Assembly: GCA_001724995.1 (NCBI GenBank)
Contig: MEFD01000025.1
Location: 1 to 64,000 of the forward strand
Length of the DNA: 64,000 bases
Origin: Rubrivivax sp. SCN 71-131
Lineage (GTDB): Bacteria; Pseudomonadota; Gammaproteobacteria; Burkholderiales; Burkholderiaceae_C
Direction of reading: 5' to 3'
Made by a program: the position numbers and the translations under genes. The stretch's first letter is position 1. Each line of letters opens with the position of its first letter. Shown here piece after piece: positions 30,692-39,250 of this stretch. The notes beneath the pieces are model-generated. The model was given only the letters and a program-made list of their open reading frames with translations, had not been told where the DNA came from and searched no databases.

Positions 30692-31650
30692 CGACGCATC
30701 TCCAGCAGGCGCAGCACCAGCGCGTGCAGGGCCGCACGCTCCTGCTCGGGCGCAAACAGGGGTGCACGCGCGGCGCACTGGGCTTGCAGGCGCGCGAGCA
30801 TAGCCGGCTCGTCGCGGCAGCGCTGCAGCAGGGTTGCAAGCGCGGTGTCGTCGCCCGGTTCGAAGCAGCCCTCGTAATCGTCGCCCAGCAGGCCCAGATT
30901 GCCGTCGATGCGTGAGGCCAGAACCGGCGTGCCGCGCGTGACGGCCTCGATGATCACCTGCGCGCCGCCCTCCAGGCGGCTGGCGTGCACCAGCACGTGC
31001 GCCTGACGGATGCGCCGCAGGGCGTCGGCGTGCGCCAGGGCGCCAAGCCAGCGGTAGCGCGGGCACGCCGCCATGCAGGCGCGCGCCGCGTCGGCCAGCG
31101 GCGGCTCCAGCGCGCCGCCGACGTGGTCGAGCCGGATGTCGCTGCGCCCGCGCAGCCGGCGCGCGGCGGCCCAGAAGGTCTCGGGCGACTTCTCGCCGCG
31201 CAGGTGCCCGACCATCAGTGCGCGCAGGTGGCGCCCGGTCTTGCGCCGTGGCGCACACGTCGGGCTGGACTGGACGATGACCTCGACCTTGTCGCGCCAG
31301 CGCGGCGGCAGCGCGCGCGGGCCCAGGGCCTGCAGCACCACGAGCCGATCGGCGAGCGCGAGCGATGCCTGCGCCTGCGCGTCGTGCGCGATGTCGGCGT
31401 ACAGGTCGGTGCCGGTGAGCGCGACGACGAGCGGGTCTGTCGGGCGCGCGCGGCGCCAGGCGGCGATCGACGCCGCCGAGCGGCGCGCATGCAGCGCGAT
31501 CATCAGCGCGTCGTCGGCATGGCCATCCCAGCGGGTCGCCAGGCGCACCCGATAATCGGTCCGCAACATGCGCGCCCAGCGCTGCGCGGTGCGCCAGTTG
31601 CCGTTGTTGGCGCTTGCCGCCGCGGGGGTGATGATGACGAGGCTCGGCAC
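30688..31650 (-). CDS. senB: Selenosugar synthase SenB (GT4-like glycosyltransferase)
   Basis: 320 aa. Starts GTG at 31650 (VPSLVIITPAAASANNGNWR), the family N-terminus. GT-B fold: N-terminal half with NGNWRTAQRWARML and VVALTGTDLY; C-terminal nucleotide-sugar domain with LMVGHLRGEKSPE, YRWLGALAHADALRRI and the E-x7-E-like HASRLEGGAQVIIEAVTRGT. It matches the TIGR04348 glycosyltransferase group, shown in Variovorax to use selenophosphate and a UDP-sugar to make a 1-seleno-sugar. Overlaps selD by ATGA. Head-to-head with senA. Call rests on family plus context. Confidence 0.88.
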   Translation of the reverse strand: MPSLVIITPAAASANNGNWRTAQRWARMLRTDYRVRLATRWDGHADDALMIALHARRSAASIAAWRRARPTDPLVVALTGTDLYADIAHDAQAQASLALADRLVVLQALGPRALPPRWRDKVEVIVQSSPTCAPRRKTGRHLRALMVGHLRGEKSPETFWAAARRLRGRSDIRLDHVGGALEPPLADAARACMAACPRYRWLGALAHADALRRIRQAHVLVHASRLEGGAQVIIEAVTRGTPVLASRIDGNLGLLGDDYEGCFEPGDDTALATLLQRCRDEPAMLARLQAQCAARAPLFAPEQERAALHALVLRLLEMRR

Positions 31651-32910
31651 ATGGGGAATGTAGCGGGCGAGCCAGGGGCGACGGGCGCGGTGCTGCGCCA
31701 CGGCGGAGCCGGTGCGCTGGCGCAGGCCCTGCGCGAAAGCCGCGGCGATACGCTGCGCGCGTTCGCCGCCTACGAGGCGGCCCTCGGCCCCGCGCTCGAG
31801 GTGCCGCGGGAGGCGACGCTGAACCCGCCGCGCTGGGAGCTCGGGCACATCGGCTGGTTCCAGGAGTTCTGGATCGCGCGCAACCCGCAGCGCGCGCGCG
31901 GCGTGCACGCCGATCCGCAGGCGCCGCGGCCGCCCTCGATCCGCGCTGGCGGCGACGCGCTCTACCACTCGGGGCAGGTCGCGCACGATGCGCGCTGGAG
32001 CCTGGCGCTGCCCAGTGCCGAGGCCACGCGTGCGGACCTCGAGCGGCAGCTGGAGGTGACGCTGCGCCTGTTGGAGGATGCGGATGCGGGTCTGAGGAGC
32101 GGGAGCGCGAGCGGCGACGACGCGGCGCTGTACTTCCATCGCCTGGCGCTCGCGCACGAGGACATGCACCACGAGGCCGCGCTCTACATGGCGCGCGCGC
32201 TCGACATCGACTGGCTCGAGGCGCGCTGGGCGCCGCGCAGCCGTGGCGCGGACGCGGGCGCGGTCGAGTTGCGCGTCGAGGAAGGCGAGCACCGGCTGGG
32301 CAGCAGCGGCGCGGGTTTTGCCTTCGACAACGAGCGGCCGGCGCAGCTCACCCCGCTGGCGGCCTTCGCCATCGACCGCACGGCGCGGCGCTGGCGCGAC
32401 ATGCTGCCCTTCGTCGAGGCCGGCGGCTACCGCGAGCCGCGCTGGTGGAGCCAGGCCGGCCGCGCCTGGCTGGCGCGCAGCGGTGCGCAGGCGCCGCGCT
32501 ACCTGCGGCAGGAGGGCGGGATGTGGATCGAACGCCGGCAGCGCCGCTGGCAGGTGCTGGACCTCGACCGTGCCGCCGAGCACCTGAACTTCTTCGAGGC
32601 TGAGGCCTGGTGCCGCTGGGCCGGGCGGCGCCTGCCCAGGGAAGCCGAGTGGGAGTGTGCGGCGACGCGGCACCCGCTGGCCTTCGAGTGGGGCCAGGTG
32701 TGGGAATGGACGGCCAGCCCCTTCGCGCCCTTCCCGGGCTTCGAGGTGCATCCCTACCGCGACTATTCACGCCCCTGGTTCGACGGCCGCCCGGTGCTGC
32801 GCGGCGCCTCCTACCTGACGCAGCCGCGGCTGCGCCACCCGCGCTACCGCAACTACTTCACCGCCGAGCGCAACGACATCGCGGCGGGCTTTCGGTCCTG
32901 CGCGGCCTGA
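31651..32910 (+). CDS. senA: Selenoneine synthase SenA (EgtB-like nonheme iron enzyme)
   Basis: 419 aa from ATG 31651 (CGAGG at 31638-31642), or 406 aa from GTG 31690. N-terminal DinB_2-like domain with three iron-ligand histidines: His66 (ELGHIGWFQEFW) and His169/His173 (AHEDMHHEAAL). C-terminal FGE/sulfatase-modifying-factor-type domain with DNERPAQ, FFEAEAWCRWAGRRLPREAE, WEWTASPF and the end RNDIAAGFRSC. This is the EgtB architecture, and the partner genes (senB, selD, egtD) mark it as SenA, which couples hercynine to the selenosugar using O2. Convergent with egtD across 16 bp. Confidence 0.88.
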   Translation: MGNVAGEPGATGAVLRHGGAGALAQALRESRGDTLRAFAAYEAALGPALEVPREATLNPPRWELGHIGWFQEFWIARNPQRARGVHADPQAPRPPSIRAGGDALYHSGQVAHDARWSLALPSAEATRADLERQLEVTLRLLEDADAGLRSGSASGDDAALYFHRLALAHEDMHHEAALYMARALDIDWLEARWAPRSRGADAGAVELRVEEGEHRLGSSGAGFAFDNERPAQLTPLAAFAIDRTARRWRDMLPFVEAGGYREPRWWSQAGRAWLARSGAQAPRYLRQEGGMWIERRQRRWQVLDLDRAAEHLNFFEAEAWCRWAGRRLPREAEWECAATRHPLAFEWGQVWEWTASPFAPFPGFEVHPYRDYSRPWFDGRPVLRGASYLTQPRLRHPRYRNYFTAERNDIAAGFRSCAA

Positions 32911-32926
32911 GCGCGCCGGCGGCGCC

Positions 32927-33886
32927 TCAGCTTGCCAGCACCACCGCGAAGCCTTCGGCCGCGTCGCACCAGGACTGCGCGCGGCGCCAGCCGGCGCCGC
33001 GCAGCAGCTCGGCAAAGTCCGGCAAGGTCCACTTGTAGGAGTTCTCGGTGTGGATGCCCTCGCCGGCGGCAAAGCGTCGCTCGCCACCGGGCCAGCGCAC
33101 GACCAGGGCTGCGCGCGCAAGCAGGTGCATCTCGATGCGTCCCGCGCCCTCGTCGTAGCGCGCGTGATGCCGCCACTGGCGCGGGTCGAAGTCGCTGCCG
33201 ATGAGGCGGTTGAGGTGACGCAGCAGGTTGAGGTTGAAGGCGGCGGTGACGCCCAGCGCATCGTCGTAGGCGGCCTGCAGCTGCGCCTTGTCCTTGACGA
33301 GGTCGACACCGATCAGCAGCGCGCCCCCCGCCGCGAGCTCGCGCGCCTGCGCGAGCAGGCGCTGCGCCGCCTGCGGGTCGAAGTTGCCGATGCTCGAGCC
33401 GGGGTAGAAGACGAGCGCCGGCCCCGGGCACAGCGTGCGCGGCAACTGCAGCCGATCGGAGAAGTCGGTGCCGATGCCCACCATGGGCAGCCCGGGGTGC
33501 TCGTGCTGCATACGCTGCAGGGCCGGGCGCATGTGCTCGATCGAGATGTCCAGCGCGAGGTAGCGGGCCGGCTGCAGCAGCGCAAGCAGCCGCGCGGCCT
33601 TGGCGCAGTCACCGGCGCCCAGGTCGACGAGGTCGAACGGCCGCCCGATACGCGCGCGCGCCTCGCCGGCCATGACGGCGCCAAAGGACGAGAAGATCGT
33701 CGCCTCGGCTCGCATGAGGCCGTACTCGTCGAGCTCGGTGATGGCTTCGAAGAGGCGCGAACCCAGGGCGTCGTAGAAGAACTTGGGGCTGACCGTGGCC
33801 GCCTCGCGCAGCAGTCCCGCGCGCGCCTGCGCGGCCAGCTCGACGACGGACAAGGTGTCCAGGGCGTGGAATTGCACGGGCGGCAC
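32927..33886 (-). CDS. egtD: L-histidine N-alpha-methyltransferase EgtD
   Basis: 319 aa. SAM-binding motif LVDLGAGDC (residues 86-94), then YLALDIS, YPGSSIGNFDP and TENSYKWTLPDF, all characteristic of EgtD (Methyltransf_33). It trimethylates histidine to hercynine, the precursor of ergothioneine and selenoneine. The N-terminal FYDALGSRLFEAITELDEY matches the family. Convergent with senA. No egtB-type gene other than senA is in the window, so hercynine here most likely feeds selenoneine. Confidence 0.93.
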   Translation of the reverse strand: MPPVQFHALDTLSVVELAAQARAGLLREAATVSPKFFYDALGSRLFEAITELDEYGLMRAEATIFSSFGAVMAGEARARIGRPFDLVDLGAGDCAKAARLLALLQPARYLALDISIEHMRPALQRMQHEHPGLPMVGIGTDFSDRLQLPRTLCPGPALVFYPGSSIGNFDPQAAQRLLAQARELAAGGALLIGVDLVKDKAQLQAAYDDALGVTAAFNLNLLRHLNRLIGSDFDPRQWRHHARYDEGAGRIEMHLLARAALVVRWPGGERRFAAGEGIHTENSYKWTLPDFAELLRGAGWRRAQSWCDAAEGFAVVLAS

Positions 33887-33981
33887 GGCGCTTCTCGGGT
33901 GGGCTCGGGCAAGCCGATCGACGGGTCAATGTAGCAGCCGTCAGCGCGACGCGACGGACTTGGGTTCCAATTTGCCCCGGC

Positions 33982-34000
33982 ATCCCGAAGCCTCGGGGAT
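33982..34000 (+). other. Leader hairpin before the selenium-transport operon
   Basis: ATCCCGA (33982-33988) and TCGGGGAT (33993-34000) form a stem with one bulged G around an AGCC loop, 20 bp before the ATG of the binding-protein gene. GGGAGG follows at 34011-34016. It could be a weak attenuator or mRNA-stability stem. Short stems are common in this GC-rich DNA. Confidence 0.25.
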
Positions 34001-34020
34001 CCGCAACAGCGGGAGGAATC

Positions 34021-34923
34021 ATGCTTCATCAACCGCCTTCCTCGCACGGGCGGCGACGCCTGCTCGCGACCGCGCCGCTCTTGCCTTTCGTGCCGCTCGT
34101 GCCCCTTGCGCTGCTGGGCGGCGCCCGGCCGGCGCGGGCGCAGCAGGTCTTTCGCGTCACGGCGATCCCCGACGAGTCGCCCACCGAGCTGGCGCGCAAG
34201 GCCGCGCCGCTGATGAAGTACCTCGAGGCGCAGATCGGCATGAAGGTCGAGTACACGCCGGTGACCGACTACGCCGCGGCGGTCGAGGCGCTGGTCAACC
34301 GCAAGATGGAGATGGCCTGGTTCGGCGGCTTCACCTACGTGCAGGCGCAGGTGCGCTCGGGCGGCAAAATGATTCCGATCGTGCAGCGCGAGGAGGACGA
34401 GCGCTTTCGCTCCGTCTTCGTCACCGCCGATGCGGCGATCCGGAGCCTGTCCGACCTGAAGGGCCGCGACGTGAGCTTCGGCGCCCAGAGCTCGACCAGC
34501 GGCCACCTGATGCCGCGCAGCTTCCTGCTGCAGGCCGGCATCGATCCGGACAAGGACTTCCGCCGCGTCGCCTACAGCGGCGCGCACGACGCAACCGTGG
34601 CCGCGGTGGCCTCGGGCAAGGTGCAGGCCGGGGCGCTCAACATCTCCGTGTGGGAGAAGCTGGTCGCAGATGGGAAGGTCGACGCCGCGCGGGTGCGCGT
34701 CTTCTACACCACGCCGCCGTACTACGACTACAACTGGACCGTGCACGCCGAGCTGCCGGCCGCGCTGCGCGGGAAGCTGAGCGCGGCGCTGCTGCGCCTG
34801 TCGCGCGACAACCCGGCCGACCGCGAGATCCTGGAGTTGCAGCGCGCCACGCGCTTCGTGCCGAGCCGGCCCGAGAACTACAAGGGCATCGAGGCCGCGG
34901 CACGCAACGCCGGCCTGCTCTGA
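34021..34923 (+). CDS. Putative selenate/selenite ABC transporter substrate-binding protein (PhnD-like)
   Basis: 300 aa. N-terminal signal with RRRLLATAP (Tat-like) and cleavage probably after ARA at about 40. Mature protein is PhnD-type: RVTAIPDESPTELARKAAPL, EMAWFGGFTYVQAQ, SFGAQSSTSGHLMPRSFLL, AGALNISVWE and YYDYNWTVH. The sequence fits the family annotated as putative selenate ABC transporter binding protein (TIGR04553), noted for occurring beside selD. GGGAGG upstream gives the start. First gene of a four-gene transport operon divergent from egtD. A phosphonate role is less likely since no phn lyase genes are present. Confidence 0.82.
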   Translation: MLHQPPSSHGRRRLLATAPLLPFVPLVPLALLGGARPARAQQVFRVTAIPDESPTELARKAAPLMKYLEAQIGMKVEYTPVTDYAAAVEALVNRKMEMAWFGGFTYVQAQVRSGGKMIPIVQREEDERFRSVFVTADAAIRSLSDLKGRDVSFGAQSSTSGHLMPRSFLLQAGIDPDKDFRRVAYSGAHDATVAAVASGKVQAGALNISVWEKLVADGKVDAARVRVFYTTPPYYDYNWTVHAELPAALRGKLSAALLRLSRDNPADREILELQRATRFVPSRPENYKGIEAAARNAGLL

Positions 34924-34935
34924 CGCCGCGCGGCG

Positions 34936-35775
34936 ATGCAGTTGCAGCTCGATCGCGTCGACGCGCGCCATGCGGCGGCGGCCGCAGGCGCGGCGCCCGC
35001 CCTGCGCGGCGTCTCGCTGGCGGCGCAGCCGGGGGAGGCGCTGGCCATCGTCGGCCCTTCGGGCGCGGGCAAGACGACCTTGCTGCAGGTGCTCGCCTGC
35101 GCGCTGCCGCCTCAGCGCGGCGACTACGCGGTGGGCGGGCAGCGACCCTGGGCGCTTTCGCGCCATGCGCTGCAGCGCTTGCGCGGCCGGCTCTTCCTCG
35201 TGCCGCAGGTGCCGCCGCTGCCGCCGCGCCAGCGCGTGGTCACCACCGTGCTTGCCGGGCGCCTGCCGGCGATGAGCCTGTGGCAGAGCGTGGTCTCGCT
35301 CTTCTATCCGGCCGACATCCCGGCGGCGCACGAGGCGCTGGCGCGGCTTGACCTGGCCGACAAGCTCTTCGAGCGCGTGGATCGCCTCTCCGGCGGCGAG
35401 CGCCAGCGCGTGGCGCTGGCACGCGCGCTCGTCTCCCCGGCGCGGCTGTGGTTGCTCGACGAGCCGATCTCGGCGCTGGACCCGACGAGCGCGCGCCGGG
35501 CCCTGCGCGTGACGCTGGAGGAAGCGCGTGCGCACGGCGTCACGGTGGTCGCCAGCCTGCACCAGATGGAGCTGGCGCTGCAGAACTTCCCGCGCCTCGT
35601 CGGCCTGCGCGACGGTGCGGTGGCCTTCGACCTGCCCACGGCCGAGGTCACGCCGACGCGGCTGTCGCAGCTCTATGCCCGTGACGAGCAGGAAGGGCAG
35701 GGCGGCGAGACGACGGACGACGTGGCCGCGGCAATACCGGCGCCGCCGCGGCCGGCGGTGATGCACTGCCGCTGA
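34936..35775 (+). CDS. ABC transporter ATP-binding protein of the selenium-linked transporter (PhnC-like)
   Basis: 279 aa. Walker A GPSGAGKTT (40-48), Q-loop near FLVPQVPPLPP, signature RLSGGERQRVALARAL, Walker B LWLLDEPISALD, H-loop ASLHQMEL. PhnC-like. The last ~30 residues after LYARDEQ are a low-complexity tail. Starts 12 bp after the binding protein gene and precedes two permeases, so it energises the same transporter. Confidence 0.9.
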   Translation: MQLQLDRVDARHAAAAAGAAPALRGVSLAAQPGEALAIVGPSGAGKTTLLQVLACALPPQRGDYAVGGQRPWALSRHALQRLRGRLFLVPQVPPLPPRQRVVTTVLAGRLPAMSLWQSVVSLFYPADIPAAHEALARLDLADKLFERVDRLSGGERQRVALARALVSPARLWLLDEPISALDPTSARRALRVTLEEARAHGVTVVASLHQMELALQNFPRLVGLRDGAVAFDLPTAEVTPTRLSQLYARDEQEGQGGETTDDVAAAIPAPPRPAVMHCR

Positions 35776-35802
35776 AGGCGGCACAGCCGAGGACGAGCGG
35801 GC

Positions 35803-36648
35803 ATGGCCGCGACGGCTCCCCATCCTGCGCTGCATCCGGCCCGGCGCGATCCGGCGTGGCGCCCGCGCATCGTGCTCATGCTGACCGCCGCGGTGCTGCT
35901 GTGGCCGCTGTTCGTGGCCACCGAGTTCAGGCCCTCCGCGCTGCTCGCGCCCGAGAGCCTGCGCGTCAGCGGCGCCTTTCTCGCCAGCTTCTTTCCGCCG
36001 GTGCTGGCGCCCGACTTCCTCGCGATGGTGGCGCGCGAGACCTGGCGCACGGTGGCGATCGCCACCGCGGGCATCGTGCTCGCGCTCGTCGTTGCCGTGC
36101 CCATGGCGCTGCTGGTGACGCACACGCTCTCGATCTCCGCGCTCTCGGGGCGCATGGCGCGCGGCCCCTTCTGGCTGCGCCAGGGGGTGCGCTGGCTGCT
36201 GGTGCTGCTACGCAGCGTTCCCGAGCTGGTGTGGGCGCTGGTCTTCGTGCGCGTCGTCGGCCTGGGCGCCACACCCGGCGTGCTGGCCATCGCGCTCACC
36301 TACGGCGGCATGCTCGGCAAGGTCTACGCCGAGATCCTGGAAAGCGGCGAGGCCGAGCCCACCGCGGCGCTGCTGCGCAACGGCAGCTCGCGGCTGCAGG
36401 CCTTCTTCTACGGCCTGCTGCCGCAGAACGCCGCCGAGCTCACCTCCTACACCGTCTACCGCTGGGAGTGCGCGATCCGCTCGTCGGTCGTGCTCGGCTT
36501 CGTCGGTGCCGGAGGGCTGGGGCAGCAGATGGACAACTCGGTGAAGATGTTCGCGGGCGGCGAGGTGGCGACGATGCTGCTCGTCTTCATCGCGCTCGTC
36601 GCGCTCGCCGACCGCGTCAGCGCCGGCCTGCGGCGCGCACTTGGCTGA
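35803..36648 (+). CDS. ABC transporter permease 1 (PhnE-like)
   Basis: 281 aa, about six membrane segments. Binding-protein-dependent transport fold with the EAA-type loop ILESGEAEPTAALLRNGSSR and conserved YRWECAIRSSVVLGFVGAGG. PhnE-like. Starts 27 bp after the ATPase gene. Partner of the permease at 36667-37494. Confidence 0.88.
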   Translation: MAATAPHPALHPARRDPAWRPRIVLMLTAAVLLWPLFVATEFRPSALLAPESLRVSGAFLASFFPPVLAPDFLAMVARETWRTVAIATAGIVLALVVAVPMALLVTHTLSISALSGRMARGPFWLRQGVRWLLVLLRSVPELVWALVFVRVVGLGATPGVLAIALTYGGMLGKVYAEILESGEAEPTAALLRNGSSRLQAFFYGLLPQNAAELTSYTVYRWECAIRSSVVLGFVGAGGLGQQMDNSVKMFAGGEVATMLLVFIALVALADRVSAGLRRALG

Positions 36649-36666
36649 GGCCCGGGCAAGCCCGTC

Positions 36667-37494
36667 ATGAGGACGCGCGACGCCGCCAACCAGCCCTACC
36701 GGCTGCCGCCGCGGATCTTCGACGCGCGCTGCCGCGCCTGCTGGGCCAGCGCCGGCATCGTGGTCCTGGTGGCGGCCAGCTTCTGGAGCCTGGACCTGCA
36801 GTGGGCGCAGTTCCTCTCGCTGCAGGCGCTTGCCAGCATGGCGCGCTTTGTCGGCGAGTTCTTCCCGCCGGAGCTCTCGGCGGCCTTCCTCGCCAAGGTC
36901 GGCCAGGGCATGGTCGAGACCTTCGCGATGTCGTTGCTGGGCACGCTGCTGGCCGCGTCCCTGGGCCTCGTGCTCGCGCTGCCGGCCAGCCGCATGCACG
37001 CCGCCGACCGCGCACCCTGGCGCGCGAGCGCGCGGCTGCTGCTGAACGCGCTGCGTGCCATCCCCGAGCTCGTCTGGGCGGCGCTGCTGCTCGTCGCCGC
37101 GGGGCTCGGGCCCTTCGCCGGCACGCTGGCGCTGGCGCTGCATACCTCGGGCGTGCTCGGGCGGCTGTTTGCCGAGGCGATCGAGAACGCCCCGCCCGAC
37201 CCGGCCGCGGCCCTGCGCGTGCAGGGCGTGGACGCGACGCGCGTCTTCCTCTACGCCACGCTGGCGCAGGTGCTGCCGCAGCTCATGAGCTACACGCTGT
37301 ATCGCTGGGAGAACAACATCCGTGCGGCGGCCATCCTCGGCGTCGTCGGCGCCGGCGGGCTCGGGCAGCTGCTGGCCTTTCACATGGGCCTGTTCCAGAT
37401 GGACAAGACGGCCACGGTGCTGGCGGCCATGCTGCTGCTGGTGGGGCTGGTGGACGCCGCGAGCTTCGGACTGCGGCGCTGGATGACGCGGTGA
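36667..37494 (+). CDS. ABC transporter permease 2 (PhnE-like)
   Basis: 275 aa, about six membrane segments. Has ALRAIPELVWAALLLVAAGL, an EAA-type loop around FAEAIENAPPDPAAALRVQG and LYRWENNIRAAAILGVVGAG, so it is paralogous to permease 1. Two PhnE-like permeases in tandem would form a heterodimeric channel. Last gene of the operon; 18 bp follow permease 1. Confidence 0.88.
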   Translation: MRTRDAANQPYRLPPRIFDARCRACWASAGIVVLVAASFWSLDLQWAQFLSLQALASMARFVGEFFPPELSAAFLAKVGQGMVETFAMSLLGTLLAASLGLVLALPASRMHAADRAPWRASARLLLNALRAIPELVWAALLLVAAGLGPFAGTLALALHTSGVLGRLFAEAIENAPPDPAAALRVQGVDATRVFLYATLAQVLPQLMSYTLYRWENNIRAAAILGVVGAGGLGQLLAFHMGLFQMDKTATVLAAMLLLVGLVDAASFGLRRWMTR

Positions 37495-37517
37495 GCCCGG
37501 GCGCGCCGGCGCCTGGC

Positions 37518-38153
37518 TCAGCGCGTTGCGGCGATGCGCTCGGCCAAATGCCACAGCGCCAGGCGGTGCGCGGCGACGAGCTCCTCGATGCGCCCGTCCG
37601 GCGCGGCCTCGGTGAAGTTCGCCGTGCCGAGGATCGGCGGCAGCGTCGCCGCCGGATCGACGAGGCTCCAGCGCGCCTGCAGGCGCACGCTGCGGCGATC
37701 GGGCGCGACGTCGAGGGCCAGCAGCTCCACGCGCAGCCGCCTCGCGATGGCCACGCCCGCGGGAACCGGCGAGGTCCAGACGCGGTCCTCGCCGCGCAGC
37801 CGCGCGAGATCCTCGCGCAGCACGCGCGGCACGGCCTCGCGCAGGGATTCGGCCCAGCGCTGGTCCGACAGCGCCAGCATTCCCGCATCGCCCTGCGGCA
37901 GCAGCAGCGCCTGCCGGTCCAGATAGTCGGGGATGCGCACCGGCAGCATGAGCTGCCAGGCGTGCGAGCTCGGCGCCGCCACCTCGGTTGCCGCCGGCAT
38001 CCGCGGCGGCGCGCTGGGCAGGCGGTAGAGCTGTACCGGCGGCGAGCTGCCGCAGGCCGCGAGCAGGCCCGCCCCGGCCAGCATCAGGGCCAGTGCGTGG
38101 CGACGGCCGCGGCGGTAAGCAGACGCCAGGCGAGAGAAGGGTGAATGAGGCAT
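37518..38153 (-). CDS. ABC-type transport auxiliary lipoprotein (PqiC-like)
   Basis: 211 aa. Lipobox LLAACGSS at about residues 28-35 after a hydrophobic stretch, so an outer- or inner-membrane-anchored lipoprotein. Core YRLPSAPP ... ILPVRIPDYLDRQALLL-like segment and ALSDQRWAESLREAVPRVLR fit the ABC_trans_aux/PqiC family, which forms a ring that meets MCE proteins in the periplasm. Directly follows the MCE gene (5 bp). End of the Mla/Pqi-type operon. Confidence 0.82.
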   Translation of the reverse strand: MPHSPFSRLASAYRRGRRHALALMLAGAGLLAACGSSPPVQLYRLPSAPPRMPAATEVAAPSSHAWQLMLPVRIPDYLDRQALLLPQGDAGMLALSDQRWAESLREAVPRVLREDLARLRGEDRVWTSPVPAGVAIARRLRVELLALDVAPDRRSVRLQARWSLVDPAATLPPILGTANFTEAAPDGRIEELVAAHRLALWHLAERIAATR

Positions 38154-38158
38154 GGCGG

Positions 38159-39250
38159 TCAGGGCGAGACGCTGCGCCCGCGGAGGATCGCCTCCGGCTG
38201 ACGCTCGAGCAAGTCGGCGAGGTCGCGCACCGCGCGCGCGGCGCGCGCCAGCTCCAGCGCGGCCGCGTCGATCCGCGGCAGCGCGCCCTCGTCGTCGGTG
38301 GTGGCACTGCGCAGCACCTGCGCGGTGCGCGCGAGCTCGTCGGCGGCCCGGCGCGCGCCCTCGAGCAGCGGCTGGGCGTCGTCGGCGACGCGGTCGAAGC
38401 GCGCCATCGTGGCGCTGACGCGGTCGGCGGCACGGCGGATGCGGTCGACGGCATCGCCGGCATCGGCGAGCGCGCCGGCGAGCGTCGCCGCCGCGCGGCG
38501 CGACTCCTGCAGCGTGCCCTGCATCGCGTCGGCCAAGGGGTCGATGCGGCGATCGACGCGCGCCAGCAGGGCGCGCAACTCGCCGCTGGCCTGTGCAAGC
38601 TCTTGCACCGTCTGCTGCAGCTTCGGGTCGGCCAGCAGCTGGCGGGCAGCTGCGGCGGCGCCGGCGATGTCGGTGAGCAGCCGCGGGATGTCGACCTGCT
38701 GCAATTGCCGATGCAGTTCCTGCAGTGGCGTGGGTACGGTGGGGATCACCGCCATGGCGGCATGGCCGACGCGCGGCGCCGAGGCCGCCGCGGCCGCGCC
38801 GGGCGGCACGCGGCCGAAGTCGAGGTCGACGTAGAGCAGGCCGGTGAGCAGGCTTTGCATGCTGAGCTGCGCCGTGAGGCCCTGCTGCACCAGTTCGTGC
38901 ACCGTCGGCGCGGCGCTGCTGCCGCTGGCGCCAAGGTCCGCACCCGTGGCGGCGCTGAGGATGCGCGCGCGGTCGATCTGGATCTCCACCGGCACCGTCA
39001 ATTGCCCGGGTTGCCCCGGCCTGGCCTCGTGCACGATACCGATGCCCACCACGCTGCCCAGGCGCACCCCGCGCAGCACCACCGGCGCGCCGATCTGCAG
39101 GCCGTAGACGGAGCCTTCGAAATAGGCCTGCGCGCGCTCGCGGCTGGCGAACAGACCGCTGCCGCTGACCATCACCACCGCACTCACCAGCACGGCAAGC
39201 GCGCCGAGCATGAAGACGCCGATGCGCGTCGGGCTGGCGCGCCGCTTCAA
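38159..39250 (-). CDS. MCE/MlaD-family lipid-binding protein
   Basis: 363 aa. One N-terminal membrane segment (IGVFMLGALAVLVSAVVMVS), one MCE domain (about 35-125, with VYGLQIGAPVVLRGVRLGSV), then a long helical region with heptad character (about 170-330). Holds lipid in the periplasm between the MlaE permease and PqiC-like lipoprotein. Start is TTG at 39250 overlapping the ATPase stop as TTGA, since no other start gives the right N-terminus (LKRRASPTRIGVF). Single MCE domain, like MlaD rather than PqiB. Confidence 0.85.
   Translation of the reverse strand: MKRRASPTRIGVFMLGALAVLVSAVVMVSGSGLFASRERAQAYFEGSVYGLQIGAPVVLRGVRLGSVVGIGIVHEARPGQPGQLTVPVEIQIDRARILSAATGADLGASGSSAAPTVHELVQQGLTAQLSMQSLLTGLLYVDLDFGRVPPGAAAAASAPRVGHAAMAVIPTVPTPLQELHRQLQQVDIPRLLTDIAGAAAAARQLLADPKLQQTVQELAQASGELRALLARVDRRIDPLADAMQGTLQESRRAAATLAGALADAGDAVDRIRRAADRVSATMARFDRVADDAQPLLEGARRAADELARTAQVLRSATTDDEGALPRIDAAALELARAARAVRDLADLLERQPEAILRGRSVSP

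Noticed and set aside
34021..37494. Phosphonate (phn) transporter operon
   Set aside because: The genes are PhnC/D/E-like but no C-P lyase or phosphonatase gene is near, and the binding protein fits the selD-associated family; kept as possible alternative only.
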